Positions 50,804 through 62,362 are shown, numbered from the stretch's first letter. The stretch: DNA of 64,000 nucleotides from Hygrocybe punicea (GCA_963556145.1 OY744467.1:5890001-5954000), one strand, 5' to 3'. Notes: generated by a model from the sequence alone, not told the origin. Numbers and translations are program-made.

Positions 50804-51509
50804 TGTGACGGCGAGTGTGGTTGTAGATCCGAATGGGAATCTACTGTGAAGGGTGATCAGCTAGTAGAAGTGATCAAAGGAGTGGCAAGTAGAGAATCCA
50901 AGGTCACGTAAGTGGGAACCGGAGAGGATTGGACCTTTCCGATTGGTCGGGTTGGTTTCCGATTGATCGGGTTGGTGTCCGATTGGTCGGGTTGGTGTCC
51001 GGATTGATTTGGGTGTTGGATCTGGTTGGGTCGTGAAGTTTGACGAAGAGTTTTTAGGTATAGTGAGGGCGGGTTTGTTACGGGATAACGGAAAGTGGTG
51101 AGAGGCTTAGTACGAAAGGGTTCTGTGCGTTTTGGGGTGAAGAGTCAACTTGTATTATTGGTACAACTATCTCTACATTTTATAGTACTTAAACAAGGCG
51201 GTGCTCTGCACAGGCCAGTTAGGAGAAGAGGCAGTAAACGTCAAATCTACTGAAACATATCAACCCGATCAGTGTCTCTACGAAACGTGATAGGAACTGT
51301 AGTATAGGAGTGAACCAGTGTTGATGATCGTCGTGATGAGAATGTATACAATCGGGTTGAGCGCCGCCCTGTGTTACGGATCAGATCCGGATCCGGGTTT
51401 GGTGGATTTTGGAACGTATTTCGATCGGGTTCGTTATAGGTCTTTGTGCGGATTCGGGTTGTGTCGTATATGTCGGGTTTTCGTGTATAGAGGGACCCTG
51501 CCCTCTACA
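50804..51509 (-). repeat. E3 5' LTR (706 bp)
   Basis: Same length as the left LTR, with ten differences, all C/T or G/A at CpG sites. Both copies have lost CpGs that the other keeps, so decay happened in both after insertion. Confidence 0.93.
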
Positions 51510-54052
51510 GCGATATCATTAATGATGACATCGTTGAATCGTTGAGCGATGGAAACTTGGCCCAGAGACATCCAAAATAAGCGCTGGAACTGGCGAGTGG
51601 TTTGGTTGACTTGGACGTGGAAGATCCATCGGTGATCGGCATTCTTTAACTCGGTAAGCTTCTCGACAAGCGTTACAAAATCCCCGCCCGAATTTTGCAT
51701 AAAATGGCGTGCCTCTCGCCATACATCATCAAGGAGATTTGACACTTGGCGCAGTGTGAGTGGGTGGTCAGGGAATTGAGCCGACAATAAAGTATGAATT
51801 TCACCCCTCCCCAAGGATTTGATGGGCGTGAGGTCGTGAACTAAGTCCTTCTGTCGCTGGGACGGTGGGTTATATTCAGGGAGATGATCGTCATGAACAG
51901 CAGGGTGGTTGTGGACAAGGTTGAGGGATGAGAAGTAATAAGAGCCTCCTGGTGAAATCCGCACATTGACACGACTAAGGCATGAACAGCGCTTAGTTTT
52001 ACCACGACGAAAATCTGCGGGATCAATGTCCCTGGCATGCTTTAAAATGCGCTGCGAGGAGCTAGAGCAAGGAAGCTGAAGACATTTGACTCTGCCTGCA
52101 GAAAAATAAGCAAATTCCAAAAAAAAAATGAGAGTGATTCCTACCATCTTTATTATGCTTGCTTTCACCTTTCTTCCATTCATATCCCCGACGGCATTCA
52201 TATTCATACACGAAATGAACAGCCTCCTCCAAAGTATTGAAGATCATGCCTACTTGTGGGCGCTGTGGGTCCAGTGGGGCATTTATGGACTTTGTTGGTG
52301 AACCACTCAGCGCTCGTGGTACCGTTGGACCAAATTTAGCTGTGCGAGGAGTAGGTGTACCGTCTGCAGCATCTGATTCAGAGTCGGTTTCTGGATCAGT
52401 GATGTCGCGATCAAAGGCAGAATCAGCAATAGCCATGGCAGGCTGCATGTGACGTGCACTCGGTGCAAGATTGTTGGTGCCTTCGTCTGTCAGATCCGCA
52501 TGGGGGAAGCCAATGGAGGACTGAAGCTAAATTAAATTTCAGCCACTTTGTCTCGTCAATAAATGATAGCTTACTTTAGCTAATGAGCGAATCACTGTCA
52601 AGTGATGGAGCAGAAGTTCTCGTAACCAATTATGACGAAATGTCGACGCCATTTCGAGGGACCAAGGCATCATGTTTGGGTCAGCAAAAGCTTGAATGAC
52701 ACTCAATGAAATTATCCCACACGACCCGCTGCCAGGTCCTTGGTACGGAACAGGGAGGGCTTTCTCCGTCCATTTCCCTTGAGTGTCTGTGACGTCCCCT
52801 AGAAACCATCGCAATTTATCCAACATTGCTTCATCTGGGGCCCACTCCAAGGAATCGCCTTGCTGAACGAGCCGCTTCTTCATCGGAATGACACACGGTG
52901 CCCAGTGTGAATTTTTTTGTTAAACATGAAGGCGATAATGTCAGGTGGGTCGGTGAGAAGGGACTCTCGGAGATCCTTTAGGACTTTGGAAAGACAACCT
53001 GCATGGTATGCGTTTGTGAGCTGGACATGAAAAATAGACGGAAGGATTCGGATGAGAGGAGAATCGGCACGTGAATTGATTTCCATCATGATTTGATAAG
53101 CACACGTGTCCAGAACACGCTCACCAATCCAGTTCTCATCGAGCAGCTCGTATAACAAAGGCAGGGACATCCAAGTCGCTCGGAAACCCGTGATGTTGAG
53201 CCATACCTGGGCACTCAAGAAAAGCTTGGAAGTCGTCAGATCCCAGTAAGTTGTGAGTGCGAACAGCGTCAACCACAGAGTTTAGTTTGATCATACGCTG
53301 ATGAAATAACAGCGCATTCGACCATTTCCGTGCGTCGTGGAAGTGCACTAGGTAGACGTTTCCTGGCAGGACACAGAACATTGAGCGGCAGTAAGTAACA
53401 TGCATCAAATTATTGCCTACCTTGAGCCTCAACAATCACACTCCTATAGCCCTCGGCGAATTTCGCAGGCATATCACCCAAAAATATTTGAACATCTTTC
53501 AGAGATGGGATCGAAGACTCCGTGAGGAGAAAACTACTTATCCCAGGTATTGTCTGTGACCAGTCGACAAGTCGCAAGGTATTGTCAGGAAGGATGGGTG
53601 GAATTTGAGTTGTTGTGTCAATAGATTGATGAATGGTGAGTCGTGCAAGATAACTGGTGGAGAAAGGGTCGTCTGGGGCTGATGATTCATACGCAGAGTA
53701 TCCAAGCGTGTGTTCCAGTGGAAGGAGGGTAGGGAAGGGGTCATCATCAGACAAGTCGCTGATATCACCACCACCAGTACTGTAGCCTGACTGTGACAAT
53801 GTCAACGCCATTAGGTGATTTGTCGATATCAAGTAACACAGCATACGTACCTTGGGGTCCATAATCAGATGCTGTGCAGCAGGACGAAAGACGGTGTTCT
53901 GAGATATCAAGCATAGCCAAAGGGAAGCGTCTCAGAAAAATTTTGGACTTAGATTGTAGGGAACTCGGGGTATATATACTTGGTCTCGATGTGTACTTAA
54001 AACGGTGACCAGCCAATTGAGTGACCACCCAAGTGGCCATCTGCATCTGCAT
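51510..54052 (-). pseudogene. Ulp1-MULE fusion gene, N-terminal half (Ulp1-like protease, FAR1 domain)
   Basis: Read leftwards from about 54052. Introns 53791-53850 (60 nt), 53363-53420 (58), 52527-52574 (48) and 52096-52144 (49) have GT-AG ends and join exons in phase. The first half is a C48/Ulp1-like cysteine protease: His-Trp (His codon 52905-52907), Asp in GDSL (52854-52856), Gln (52740-52742) and Cys in GSCGI (52719-52721). After the 52527-52574 intron the frame continues into a FAR1-type DNA-binding region and the start of the MULE core, up to FNDVIINDIA at the E3 junction. Lesions: a seven-A run at 52912-52918 one base short of frame, a probable one-base insertion near 53213, and a frame change near 53925. 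The exact 5' start is uncertain. Confidence 0.75.
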
Positions 54053-54145
54053 TTCCTGAAGCTGAGCGCATGGAACACAGGCACAAGTTCACCCTCCGAG
54101 TCGATGGCGGAGCCAGAAGGGTCATTGAAGGGTCACTCACCAGTA

Positions 54146-54786
54146 TGGCCAGTCAGGGGTACACCCGCAGTGCTCTGGGGCTGTACTCGGACCCGTACCC
54201 GTCACGGGTACGTACCCGAGGCCAAAAGTACGGGTATGGCACGGGTTTTGCAGGGGTACAGGAAGAAACATGCAAAATACCCCATTTTTACCTGTTTTTG
54301 GTGGTTTTTATGGTTATTGTGGACAGAATACTGGCCGGATCCCTTTAGTGTAAAGGAACAAAATGTTTAGAATACTGTGGGGAGTGTTGAGAGCATTTTT
54401 ACATATTTTTACAAGCAATGATTCTCATTATATCCCTCAAAAACATGCAAAATACCCCATTTTTACCTGTTTTTGGTGGTTTTTATGGTTATTGTGGACG
54501 GAATACTGGTCGGATCCCTTTAGTGTAAAGGAGCACAATGTTCGAAATACTGTGGGGAGTGTTGAGAGCATTTTTACATATTTTTACAAGCAATGATTCT
54601 CATTATATCCATCAAAAATAGCGAAAAATACCCCAAAAATTGAGTTTTTGATGTTTCTTCTCCCAAAAGAAATACAGCCCATACCCGCGTGGGTACTGCG
54701 GGTATTCTGAGGCTGGACTCGTACCCTTAACCCGTGGTACCCGTACTCTTAACCCCTGGGGGTATTGCATACCCTTGACCTGCCCT
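54146..54786. mobile_element. hAT-like MITE with internal tandem repeat
   Basis: Flanked on both sides by ACTCACCAGTA (54135-54145 and 54787-54797), an 11-base direct repeat. The ends are imperfect inverted repeats of about 19 bases (TGGCCAGTCAGGGGTAC against AGGGCAGGTCAAGGGTAT). Subterminal regions contain many GTACCCG/CGGGTAC words, common in hAT elements. No coding capacity. The class is a guess from ends and composition; hAT duplications are usually 8 bases. Confidence 0.6.
54268..54642. repeat. 175-bp tandem repeat, 2.1 copies
   Basis: Units start ACATGCAAAATACCCCAT at 54268 and 54443, with a partial third from about 54618. Differences between the two full copies are few. It lies wholly inside the MITE. 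Confidence 0.9.
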
Positions 54787-54797
54787 ACTCACCAGTA

Positions 54798-56331
54798 AAT
54801 TGAATCCATGGAATCAGATCCGGCTGAGTTAATAATGGAGAACCATAGAAAGATACTAAGGGTGGTCTAGAGACGTAGACTCAAAGTTTCTCACTATCAT
54901 GCTAATATTGCACGCGTGCCTAAGCTCACACTCAGATTTGGTAATTATGATGCCTTTTCTGACAAGACAACACCAATATTAATCCACCGACTTCTCTGTC
55001 TGCAGGCTCAGGTGATGCACCAATCGGTATCTGAAATGGAGCAATGAACATTAATTAATGAAGTGATCTTCTGCACCGTTGAAACAGGCAATTGAGGGGA
55101 TGTTAATTTTTTTACCGGTAAAGGACAGCAATCGGAACAAACTCAGCCAGGGGAGACTTGGCGGGATTTGCACTGAGGAAGGGCGTCGGCCTGACAACAT
55201 CCAGAGGATCGTGGTCCAGAGCAATATCTATTTCGGCTATAGGAATAGCCACCCCAGCCCCTCATCACATCACATCACTCACCGCCGATCTGAGAAAATG
55301 GCTGGGGTGGGATGTTGATTTTACATGGTGGACAGGTACCTAGGCAGAAGAATTGAAGTCCGTCAGTGACCCCCTGTTCGGTGCTCCGATCAATTGAACA
55401 ATAAATATGACACAAGTCTGAAACTAACCTTGAATTGTCTACGAACTCCTGGTAATGATTGTACCGGTTCCTGCTGGCAAAGCGTCATCGCCGCAAATGT
55501 TCCGAAAATCTTAACCTTGAATGCTGCGATGAGTGAAACTAGTGAGCACAGGGGAGCATCGGATTGACAAAAGGGCGCTACTGATGTAAGGTGCATCTAT
55601 GTCTGGCCGTGCTCGTGTTATTTTCATCAGAATGGCATGGATATCCTACTTACCAACAACCTCTAGACCCATCATGTTTTCTCGCCTCAGAGCTCGATCT
55701 CCTTCGAGGAACCCAGCGATCTGGGATGGCAGGGGACACTGCTGGTTGTGAGGATCACGTTTGGCCCACGATCGAGGTGAAGGACGGCGTGGGTGTGAGA
55801 GACTCGTGTTTGGGGTTCATGTTGTGGTCGAGATGGCAGTTGGAAGGGACTTGGTAAGGATTGGGTGCGAAACCGTTGCTTTGGGAGCTCCCGCGAGGCG
55901 TTACCGAGTCGAGGCAGCCGGGGCTCCATGTGTGGCACCCAGTGCTCGCGTTTGCGCTGGAAGTTGGGATGGATGGAGTAGGTGGACATGCGGGATGGCT
56001 TGGGCACAGAATGTTCGTGCTTGAAGGTCTTGTGGTGATTTCGAGGTGTGGAGGTTGGAGGTTGGTGGCAATGGAAAAGCGTTATATCCGATTCGTCTCC
56101 GCCGTTGCTGACCTATCCGATGTTGTATCGCGTCGCAAGCTTCATCAACCTTTGTTTGTGCATTTTCCTCCGTAGTCATGTAGCTCTCTTCGCTAAACCA
56201 TTACCTTTGTGTTGTCATCTGAGTTTCCGACTTCTATCGCAATATTCGCCTTCGACCTTACCTCCAACCCCCCCTTCTGTGAGTATATTGGGTTGTTGGT
56301 CGGTCTATCGCATCGCGTCCTTACCCATTCC
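54798..56331. other. Region without recognised gene
   Basis: I see no gene with recognisable motifs. The right end resembles a promoter/leader of the adjacent Hsp90 fragment: a C-rich stretch followed by a GTGAGT donor (56275-56280) and a CTAG acceptor (to 56331), that is, a first intron of about 57 nt. The expected start codon before that donor is missing. Confidence 0.45.
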
Positions 56332-57702
56332 TAGTGGAAAAAAAAGGCCACCGAACATTTCGGATTCCAGGCTGAGATCAGTCAGTTGCTCGACCTGATC
56401 ATTAGTAAGTCCAAGTCATCATTAGGACTGTCGCTTTGGATGTGATCTGACATGTCACCAAGATACTTTCTACTCCAATAAGGAAATCTTTCTCTGTGAA
56501 TTGATTTCCAACGGTTCTGATGCACTCGACAAAATTCGATATGCTTCCCTTACCGATCCTTCGTTCTTTGACTCAGGGAAGGAGCTTAACATCCTCATCA
56601 TTCCGGACAAAGAGAACAAGCTTCTGAGAATCCGCGACACCGGTGTGGGTATGACCAAGGCAGACATGGTTAACAACTTGGGTACCATTGCCAAGTCGGG
56701 CACCAAGGTGAGGTCATGTTTTATACTGCCTTCAACACTGCCAACCTATCTCTTCTAGGGTTTCATGGAAGCCTTGAGCTCCGGCACGGACATCTCTATG
56801 ATTGGTCAATTTGGTGTTGGATTCTATTCCGCATATCTTGTTGCCGAGCGTGTTCAAGTCATTTCAAAACACAATGACGACAAGCAGTACATCTGGGAGT
56901 CTGCAGCTGGAGGCACTTTCACTATTACCCCTGACACCGTCAACGAGCCTATTGGCCGCGGCACCGAGATCCGCTTGTACCTCAAGGAGGATCAACTGGA
57001 GTACTTGGAAGAGAAGAAGATCAAGGAGATCGTGAAGAAGCATTCCGAGTTCATCTCCTATCCCATTCAGCTCGCGGTTATGAAGGAGGTCGAGAAGGTT
57101 GGTCGTGATTGTCTTGATCGAATTCAGCCTATTGATGATGGTGTTGTCTTGCAGGAAGTCGAGGACGATGAGGCCGAAGAGGCACCAGAGGAAGAGAAGG
57201 ATGAGAAGGATGACGAGGAAGCATCGAAGTCCAAGATCAAGGATGTGGAGGACGAAGACAAAAAGCCGAAGGACAAGAAGACAAAGAAGATCAAGGAAAA
57301 GGACGACGAACGAAGAGCTGAACAAGATGAAGCCCATCTGGACCCGTACTCCTTCGGACATCAAAACCGAGGAATATGCTTCGTTTTACAAGAGCTCGTC
57401 CAACAACTGGGAGGTCCATTTAGCTGTCAAGCACTTCTCCATTGAAGGACAGCTCGAGTTCAAGGCTATACTTTTCGCGGTAATGTACTCTCGTCAACTC
57501 CCCATGTCAGCAGCTCATGGATATCATCAGTGTGCCATTTAATCTTTTCGAGACCAAGAAGAAGCGCAATGACATCAAGCTCTATGATCACTGCATATTC
57601 ATCGACAACTGCGAGGATCTCATCCCAGAGTACCTCAACTTCGTCAAGGGCATTGTTGACTCGGAGGACCTGCATCACACAATGTTATGCTGTCTGTGAC
57701 TG
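56332..57702 (+). pseudogene. Hsp90 pseudogene, C-terminally truncated
   Basis: Encodes the N-terminal ATPase domain of Hsp90 (FGFQAEISQLLDLI, then [37 protein letters not shown]), the charged Lys/Glu linker and part of the middle domain ([38 protein letters not shown]). Introns 56405-56462, 56708-56758 and 57098-57154 are in phase, so this is a genomic copy and not a retrocopy. Defects: no start codon seen, Arg-to-Cys in the FLREL motif (CGT to TGT), a one-base frameshift near 57300, a small deletion around the 57480-57530 intron, and loss of everything after VDSEDL near 57670. Normal Hsp90 is about 700 residues; roughly the last 300 are absent. Confidence 0.88.
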
Positions 57703-58391
57703 GCTGTACTTAGTTTTTCAGATTGTGCGTCTCAGGTATATCATCTGCCAAGTGGAGCTCTAGCTCTGCCGTGGCTTATGACCAACACGTGTGATTTGTG
57801 CCTGGGTTTCAATACCGCCATTAATGGCCAATATGAAAGTCAAAATGAATATGAAATGTGATCAAGATTGCGATCGGGTAGGGGAGTCATGACATCAGAG
57901 CACCTTCAATCTCCGATTGTGCCTGGATTACTAAGCAGCTCCTGGGGGAGCCAAATAGAATAATCCTTTTAAATATATAATATCTTAAACATATAGCATG
58001 TTCCTCAACAAAGCTGACCACCCAAATTTGCATGAATGCCAGCTCAATGATATCAGAGGTGACCAGACTGATATATGTAAGTCTTATTATTTCTGATGAA
58101 GTCATTAATGGGTTTGTAGTGATTGTTGAGCTGTTACATTTTTCAACTCCACTTCCAACTCCGATACCCACCATGATGGTTCTGCACTACCACACCTTTG
58201 TTTTTCATTTTTATTTGTCCTGTCTTCTTTTGGACATCTTTGTGTTTTCTTGTTTTTGGTTTCTTTTTGTTGTTTCTTCTAGAACAATCCAGACTGACTA
58301 TGGACACATCTCTATGTGACCTTGCTGTACCCGAATTGTCTCCTTGCTGATGGACATCATCACCATTGTCTTTTCCCTCACCTTGATGTAG
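57703..58391. other. Region without recognised gene
   Basis: No motif-bearing ORF. A short plus-strand frame near 58150-58280 is hydrophobic only because of T-rich sequence. Confidence 0.4.
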
Positions 58392-58485
58392 TGTTTCCAT
58401 GGCTCCATCCGGCTTGGCTCAGCTACGGCTAACAACGGTTAACCCATATATGGGTTGTTAGCCAGACTGGACCATTGTGGAAACA
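58392..58485. repeat. 94-bp fold-back sequence
   Basis: Outer arms TGTTTCCA/TGGAAACA and inner arms GGCTAACAAC...GTTGTTAGCC around CCCATATATGGG form a long imperfect hairpin. It could be a tiny MITE. No target duplication is obvious. Confidence 0.65.
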
Positions 58486-58559
58486 GCTAAGCTGTGGCTA
58501 ACCATCCAAAAAAAAAATTTGTCAGGTGACCCAGGTGGGCCAGGTTCGTTATTTGTATT

Positions 58560-58965
58560 TACTGTTTTGTTCATTGCTCACCTGTACAAAGTACAAGTGA
58601 GCATTCCCCCAACTCATTGTTCACCTGTACAAAGTACTAGCAAGCTTTTATCTTGGCTCACACATGCCCTAACCTCTTGGCTCAGAGACTCCCACTTTCC
58701 ATTGTTGTTTGTCTTGGCTCAGACGTGCCCTAACTTCTTGGCCTCTGAGACTCCTTCGTTCCATTCTCGCTCACCTGTACAAAGTACAAGCAAGCTCCAG
58801 CCTCCAGGCACATCTTGGCTCGGGTGCTCCCATCACTCTAGCTGTTCTCATTCGCCTGTACTGAGTATCAGCGAGCTCCATGCTCCCATTGGCCTTGGCT
58901 CAGGTGCTCCCATTGGTCAATCTATTCTCATTGGCCTGTACAGAGTATCAGCAAGCTCATTGACT
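58560..58965. repeat. Degenerate repeats around CCTGTACAAAGTACAAG
   Basis: Five copies of a core like CCTGTACAAAGTACAAGCAA, spaced irregularly by 55-170 bases, with CTTGGCTCAG words between them. The core contains the palindrome TGTAC...GTACA. Origin unknown. Confidence 0.6.
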
Positions 58966-59049
58966 CCGTCTTTCACCACTCCTTTGCATCCATATCTGTG
59001 TGTACCTTTTTTTTTGCACCTATTCTATTAACCCAAATACTGCTGTCAG

Positions 59050-61330
59050 ATGTCACCGACCTTCAAAACCTTAATCCTTGACAACTTTGTAATCATCTCC
59101 CCAAATGTGGGTCCCTTAGTCGCCTTCCCCAGATACCACAATTTCAACTGTGATGATCCAGGGCCAGAGTGGACCTATACAACAAATTGGGCCCACAACG
59201 ACCTTCCACAGCTCCCATTTGTGCCCTGTTAGGTATGATGGGATCACCCATTAATACAGCATCTAGTCTGTGATTACAAGTCGCTATGTATCAAATGTGT
59301 CCATGATGGGTTCCAATTATCAGCTGCTACCTGAGAAAAATGGCATGATCTCAAAACCTCTCTCTTTGTAGTTGCTCAGGAATTACTGGGAAAAGCCCTG
59401 GGTGCCTTTTTTCCACTTGAATACAGATGTTTCCCTGTCCCTCACACATACGGCTATCTCCAAATTCATACACATGAACACTCAGCCTGAAAGTGTGCCA
59501 TGAAGTCCTGAGATGCTGTCATACCATTGATGGGACTGTGTTCAATGGCCATCTCATTTTTCACAGCCAGCCATGTCGCATATTGCGATGACCCCAACTG
59601 GGTGAAGATACTCACTAGCAAAACCAAGGTTCACCCAGAGTGGGTCCAGCAACTGCAGGATTCACCGATTGCTGACTTCACCGACAGCGTTCTGAGAGTA
59701 GGCATGGTCATTGACATGCATCAATGCAAATGGTTGGTGCACATCCCAAGACTTGTCAGAGTCGATATTCCTATCTGGTTTGTATGGAGCACCGTCGACA
59801 AGCCCCTATGCATATCACCCAAACCCAAGGTGGCAAACTACTTACCTAATAATGCACAAGTCCAGGCTGCCTGCCAGCAGTGGCAGTTAGAGTAGTTGTA
59901 TCCACCACTGCCTAGCCCTACCACAGATGTAACATCCTCCCCCAAGAAGTTCCCTAAGCCAAATCCAGGCTCATGCCAGAAACTTGGAGAAACTTGGCAG
60001 GAATTCTTTGTTTGACAAGCAGTACACCATGAGAAAATTGCTGCCATGGAGACTGCACAAGAAACAGTCACTCGCTTGGCTCGTCAGAAGGAAGGTGAAT
60101 GCTTTCACACACCGGGGAAGAGAGGGGCCACTGTCTTCCACTGGCTGGAAATGGATGGCTTTCACCTCAGAATGTGAGTCAATTTTAGAGAGATAGAAGA
60201 TCTGTGGGAAGAAAAGCTGCCAGAACATATGCGATATAATGCTTTGATAGGGAATGGGATGTCTGTACCAAATTTAACCCCAATGCACCAGACGACAAAG
60301 ACCCATTTGGTAACAATGACTACGATGGTGAATATGATGATCCCACCTTGGAAGAAGGTGAGGTGAGGCAACCCACTGATCAAATCAATAGCTAAACAAT
60401 ACCTGCAGGTCCACTTCCCACAGAACACTGGCAGCAAGAGGTGCTGTCCATTTGTGGTGTCGGTGATTGCCACATGGATGCCGCTGCTCCTAAATTTACG
60501 ACTACCCTTGACTGCCATCTTTATGATTGCTTTGGATTTGATTGAGATGTCACCGCCTATGCTGAGGGTCCTATGCCATCAAATACTGAATGAGACTGGA
60601 CCCTTAATATTTTGCAGGACCCTCACCCTCAAGTGGCTACTAAATACAAGGGCCCAATCTTCAACTTCATCACATGTCTGATCGATGGACCAGTGGACGG
60701 GTTATCAGCTATGCCATGGGATCTCAGTTCATTGAGCCTTTTTCCATTGCGTGAACAACAGGAACATTATCTGACAATTGAGCAGAGGGAGATGATGAAC
60801 AAGAGCAAAATATATATTTTGTTGGGTCCACGAGTGCTACTGTGAATATTGATTGGCTGCTTACAGTAGATAGTCTGGTCACCGCTCTGCAATGCCTCTG
60901 CTTGTGTAGGGATATCACAGAAGCTGTTCGGTATCTTGCAGAACATGGAATCCCCTTCAATACCCTCAATCCTTGCCCAGCCTTTTCACACCCACCTCCA
61001 TCAACAGGCCCTCCACCACCCCCCATATCTCTCGGTGTGCATGCAGTTGGCTATCGGCCCGATGCTGCTTATTATGAAGCAGCTCGAGACCATTTTCTAT
61101 GTTCTCCACATGCACATGAAGCAATCCTCAAGGGTGGTATTGTCTGGCACCTCACGATGGAATTCATTGGCCCTGGATGGGTTCTTACTGGCCCCTCTAG
61201 TGCAGCCTTCTCTTGTGGGCAAATCTTCCATTTTGCGGATGGCACTACTTTCTGTGATGGAGCCCTTTCAGCGTATCTTTTCCATGAAACGTGGGTCAGC
61301 CGAGATGGACAATTCCCACTTGAAGTGGGC
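59050..61330 (+). pseudogene. Decayed gene of an uncharacterised agaricomycete-type family
   Basis: Several collinear blocks resemble a large family of uncharacterised proteins that I associate with agaricomycete genomes (recollection, no accession). They are a block with KVHPEWVQQLQDSPIADF and RVGMVIDMHQCKWLVHIP (59600-59880), a helical block with RLARQKEGE (near 60075), a block with EWDVCTKFNPNAPDD (60250) and a C-terminal block with YLAEHGIPFNT (60930) and GYRPDAAYYEAA (61055). Three TGA codons lie in one frame at 59332, 59488 and 59509; two fit CGA or TGG origins, one Arg. The blocks occur in different frames, so indels or introns separate them. The 3' end runs into the 44-bp minisatellite. 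Function unknown. Confidence 0.6.
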
Positions 61331-62060
61331 CAGCCGACCTCAGCCGACCAATATCTTTTCCCAAGGCAGATGGCTTGGCCAAGGCATACAGCTGGCCACC
61401 CCGAGTGCATTGGCCAACCAGGGGATATTTTGCCCAACTGGGTGGGGGTTTCAGCTTGCCATCAGACATGGGTTGGCCGACCATCTGCCATATATTGGCT
61501 GGCCACCAGGCATGGGTTGGCCGACCAGTAGAGATATTTTGGCTGGCCATCCAGCGTGGGTTGGCCAACCCAACTGGATATATTGGCTGGCCATTAGACA
61601 TGGGTTGGCCGACACAGCTGGATATATTGGCTGGCCATTAGGCATGGGTTGGCCGACCCACTGCCATATGTTGGCTGACCATCAGGCATGGGTTGGCTGA
61701 CCCACTTGCATATTTGGCTGGCCAGGAAGCCTGGATTGGTGGACTCTCTGGCTTATCTTGGCTGGCCATCAGGCCTGGGTTGGCTGACCCACTTACACAT
61801 TTTGGCTGGCCATCAGGCATGGGTTGGCCAACCCACTGGCATATATGGGCTTGCCATCAAGCATGGGTTGGCCAACCCTCTAGCCTATATTGGCTCCCTA
61901 TCAGGCATGGGCTGGCATACAAGCAGGGATATTTTACCTGGCCATCAGGCATTGGTTGGCTGACTAGCAGAGAAATGTGGTTGACCAGTAGAGATGGGTT
62001 GGCTGATGCATTGGCTGGCCAGTTAGCATGGGTTGATCAACAGCAATGGGTACATTGGCT
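61330..62060. repeat. 44-bp minisatellite, about 16 copies
   Basis: Units like ATGGGTTGGCCGACC followed by TATATTGGCTGGCCATCAGG. Successive starts at 61468, 61512, 61556 and 61600 give a period of exactly 44. Copies become more divergent to the right. Because 44 is not a multiple of three, the long open frames across it rotate through all phases and are repeat artefacts. Confidence 0.93.
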
Positions 62061-62362
62061 AGTCAACTAATAGTGTTTGGCCTACCATGGAACAGCATCT
62101 TGTGGGAATATGTTTTTACCAGAAAATGTTTTGCTCAGCCAGCACAAGCTGGTTTTCACAGAGGTGGGTGGTCATTTCACCTAGCCAATAGGTATGACTA
62201 GCAATCTGAGAGATTTATCTTGTCTGGTCACATGCTCCAATTTCACAACAACCAATTACATGAAAAGTGGCTGGTTCAATCAAGTAATGTACTCACATAT
62301 TTTCATCTTGAGAAGATATCTGAATATTATATTCGTGCACCATCAAACTTCCTCCCAGTGAC

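Larger units (their letters stand above)
35048..51509 (-). mobile_element. E3: Ty3/gypsy element with antisense accessory gene, host of nested E4
   Basis: Two 706-bp LTRs flank it. The flanks share GCGA (35044-35047 and 51510-51513), or GCGAT if the LTR is taken one base shorter. On the minus strand the order is 5' LTR, primer-binding site, gag-protease, pol (split by E4), then an opposite-strand accessory gene, polypurine tract and 3' LTR. Coding regions carry several single nonsense changes but keep all catalytic motifs. It split the Ulp1-MULE gene, whose two halves read on from either side. Confidence 0.93.

Noticed and set aside
61072..62070. Several long frames with repeated Trp-Pro and Gly-Leu-Ala on both strands
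   Set aside because: They follow the 44-bp repeat through all phases and show no domain.
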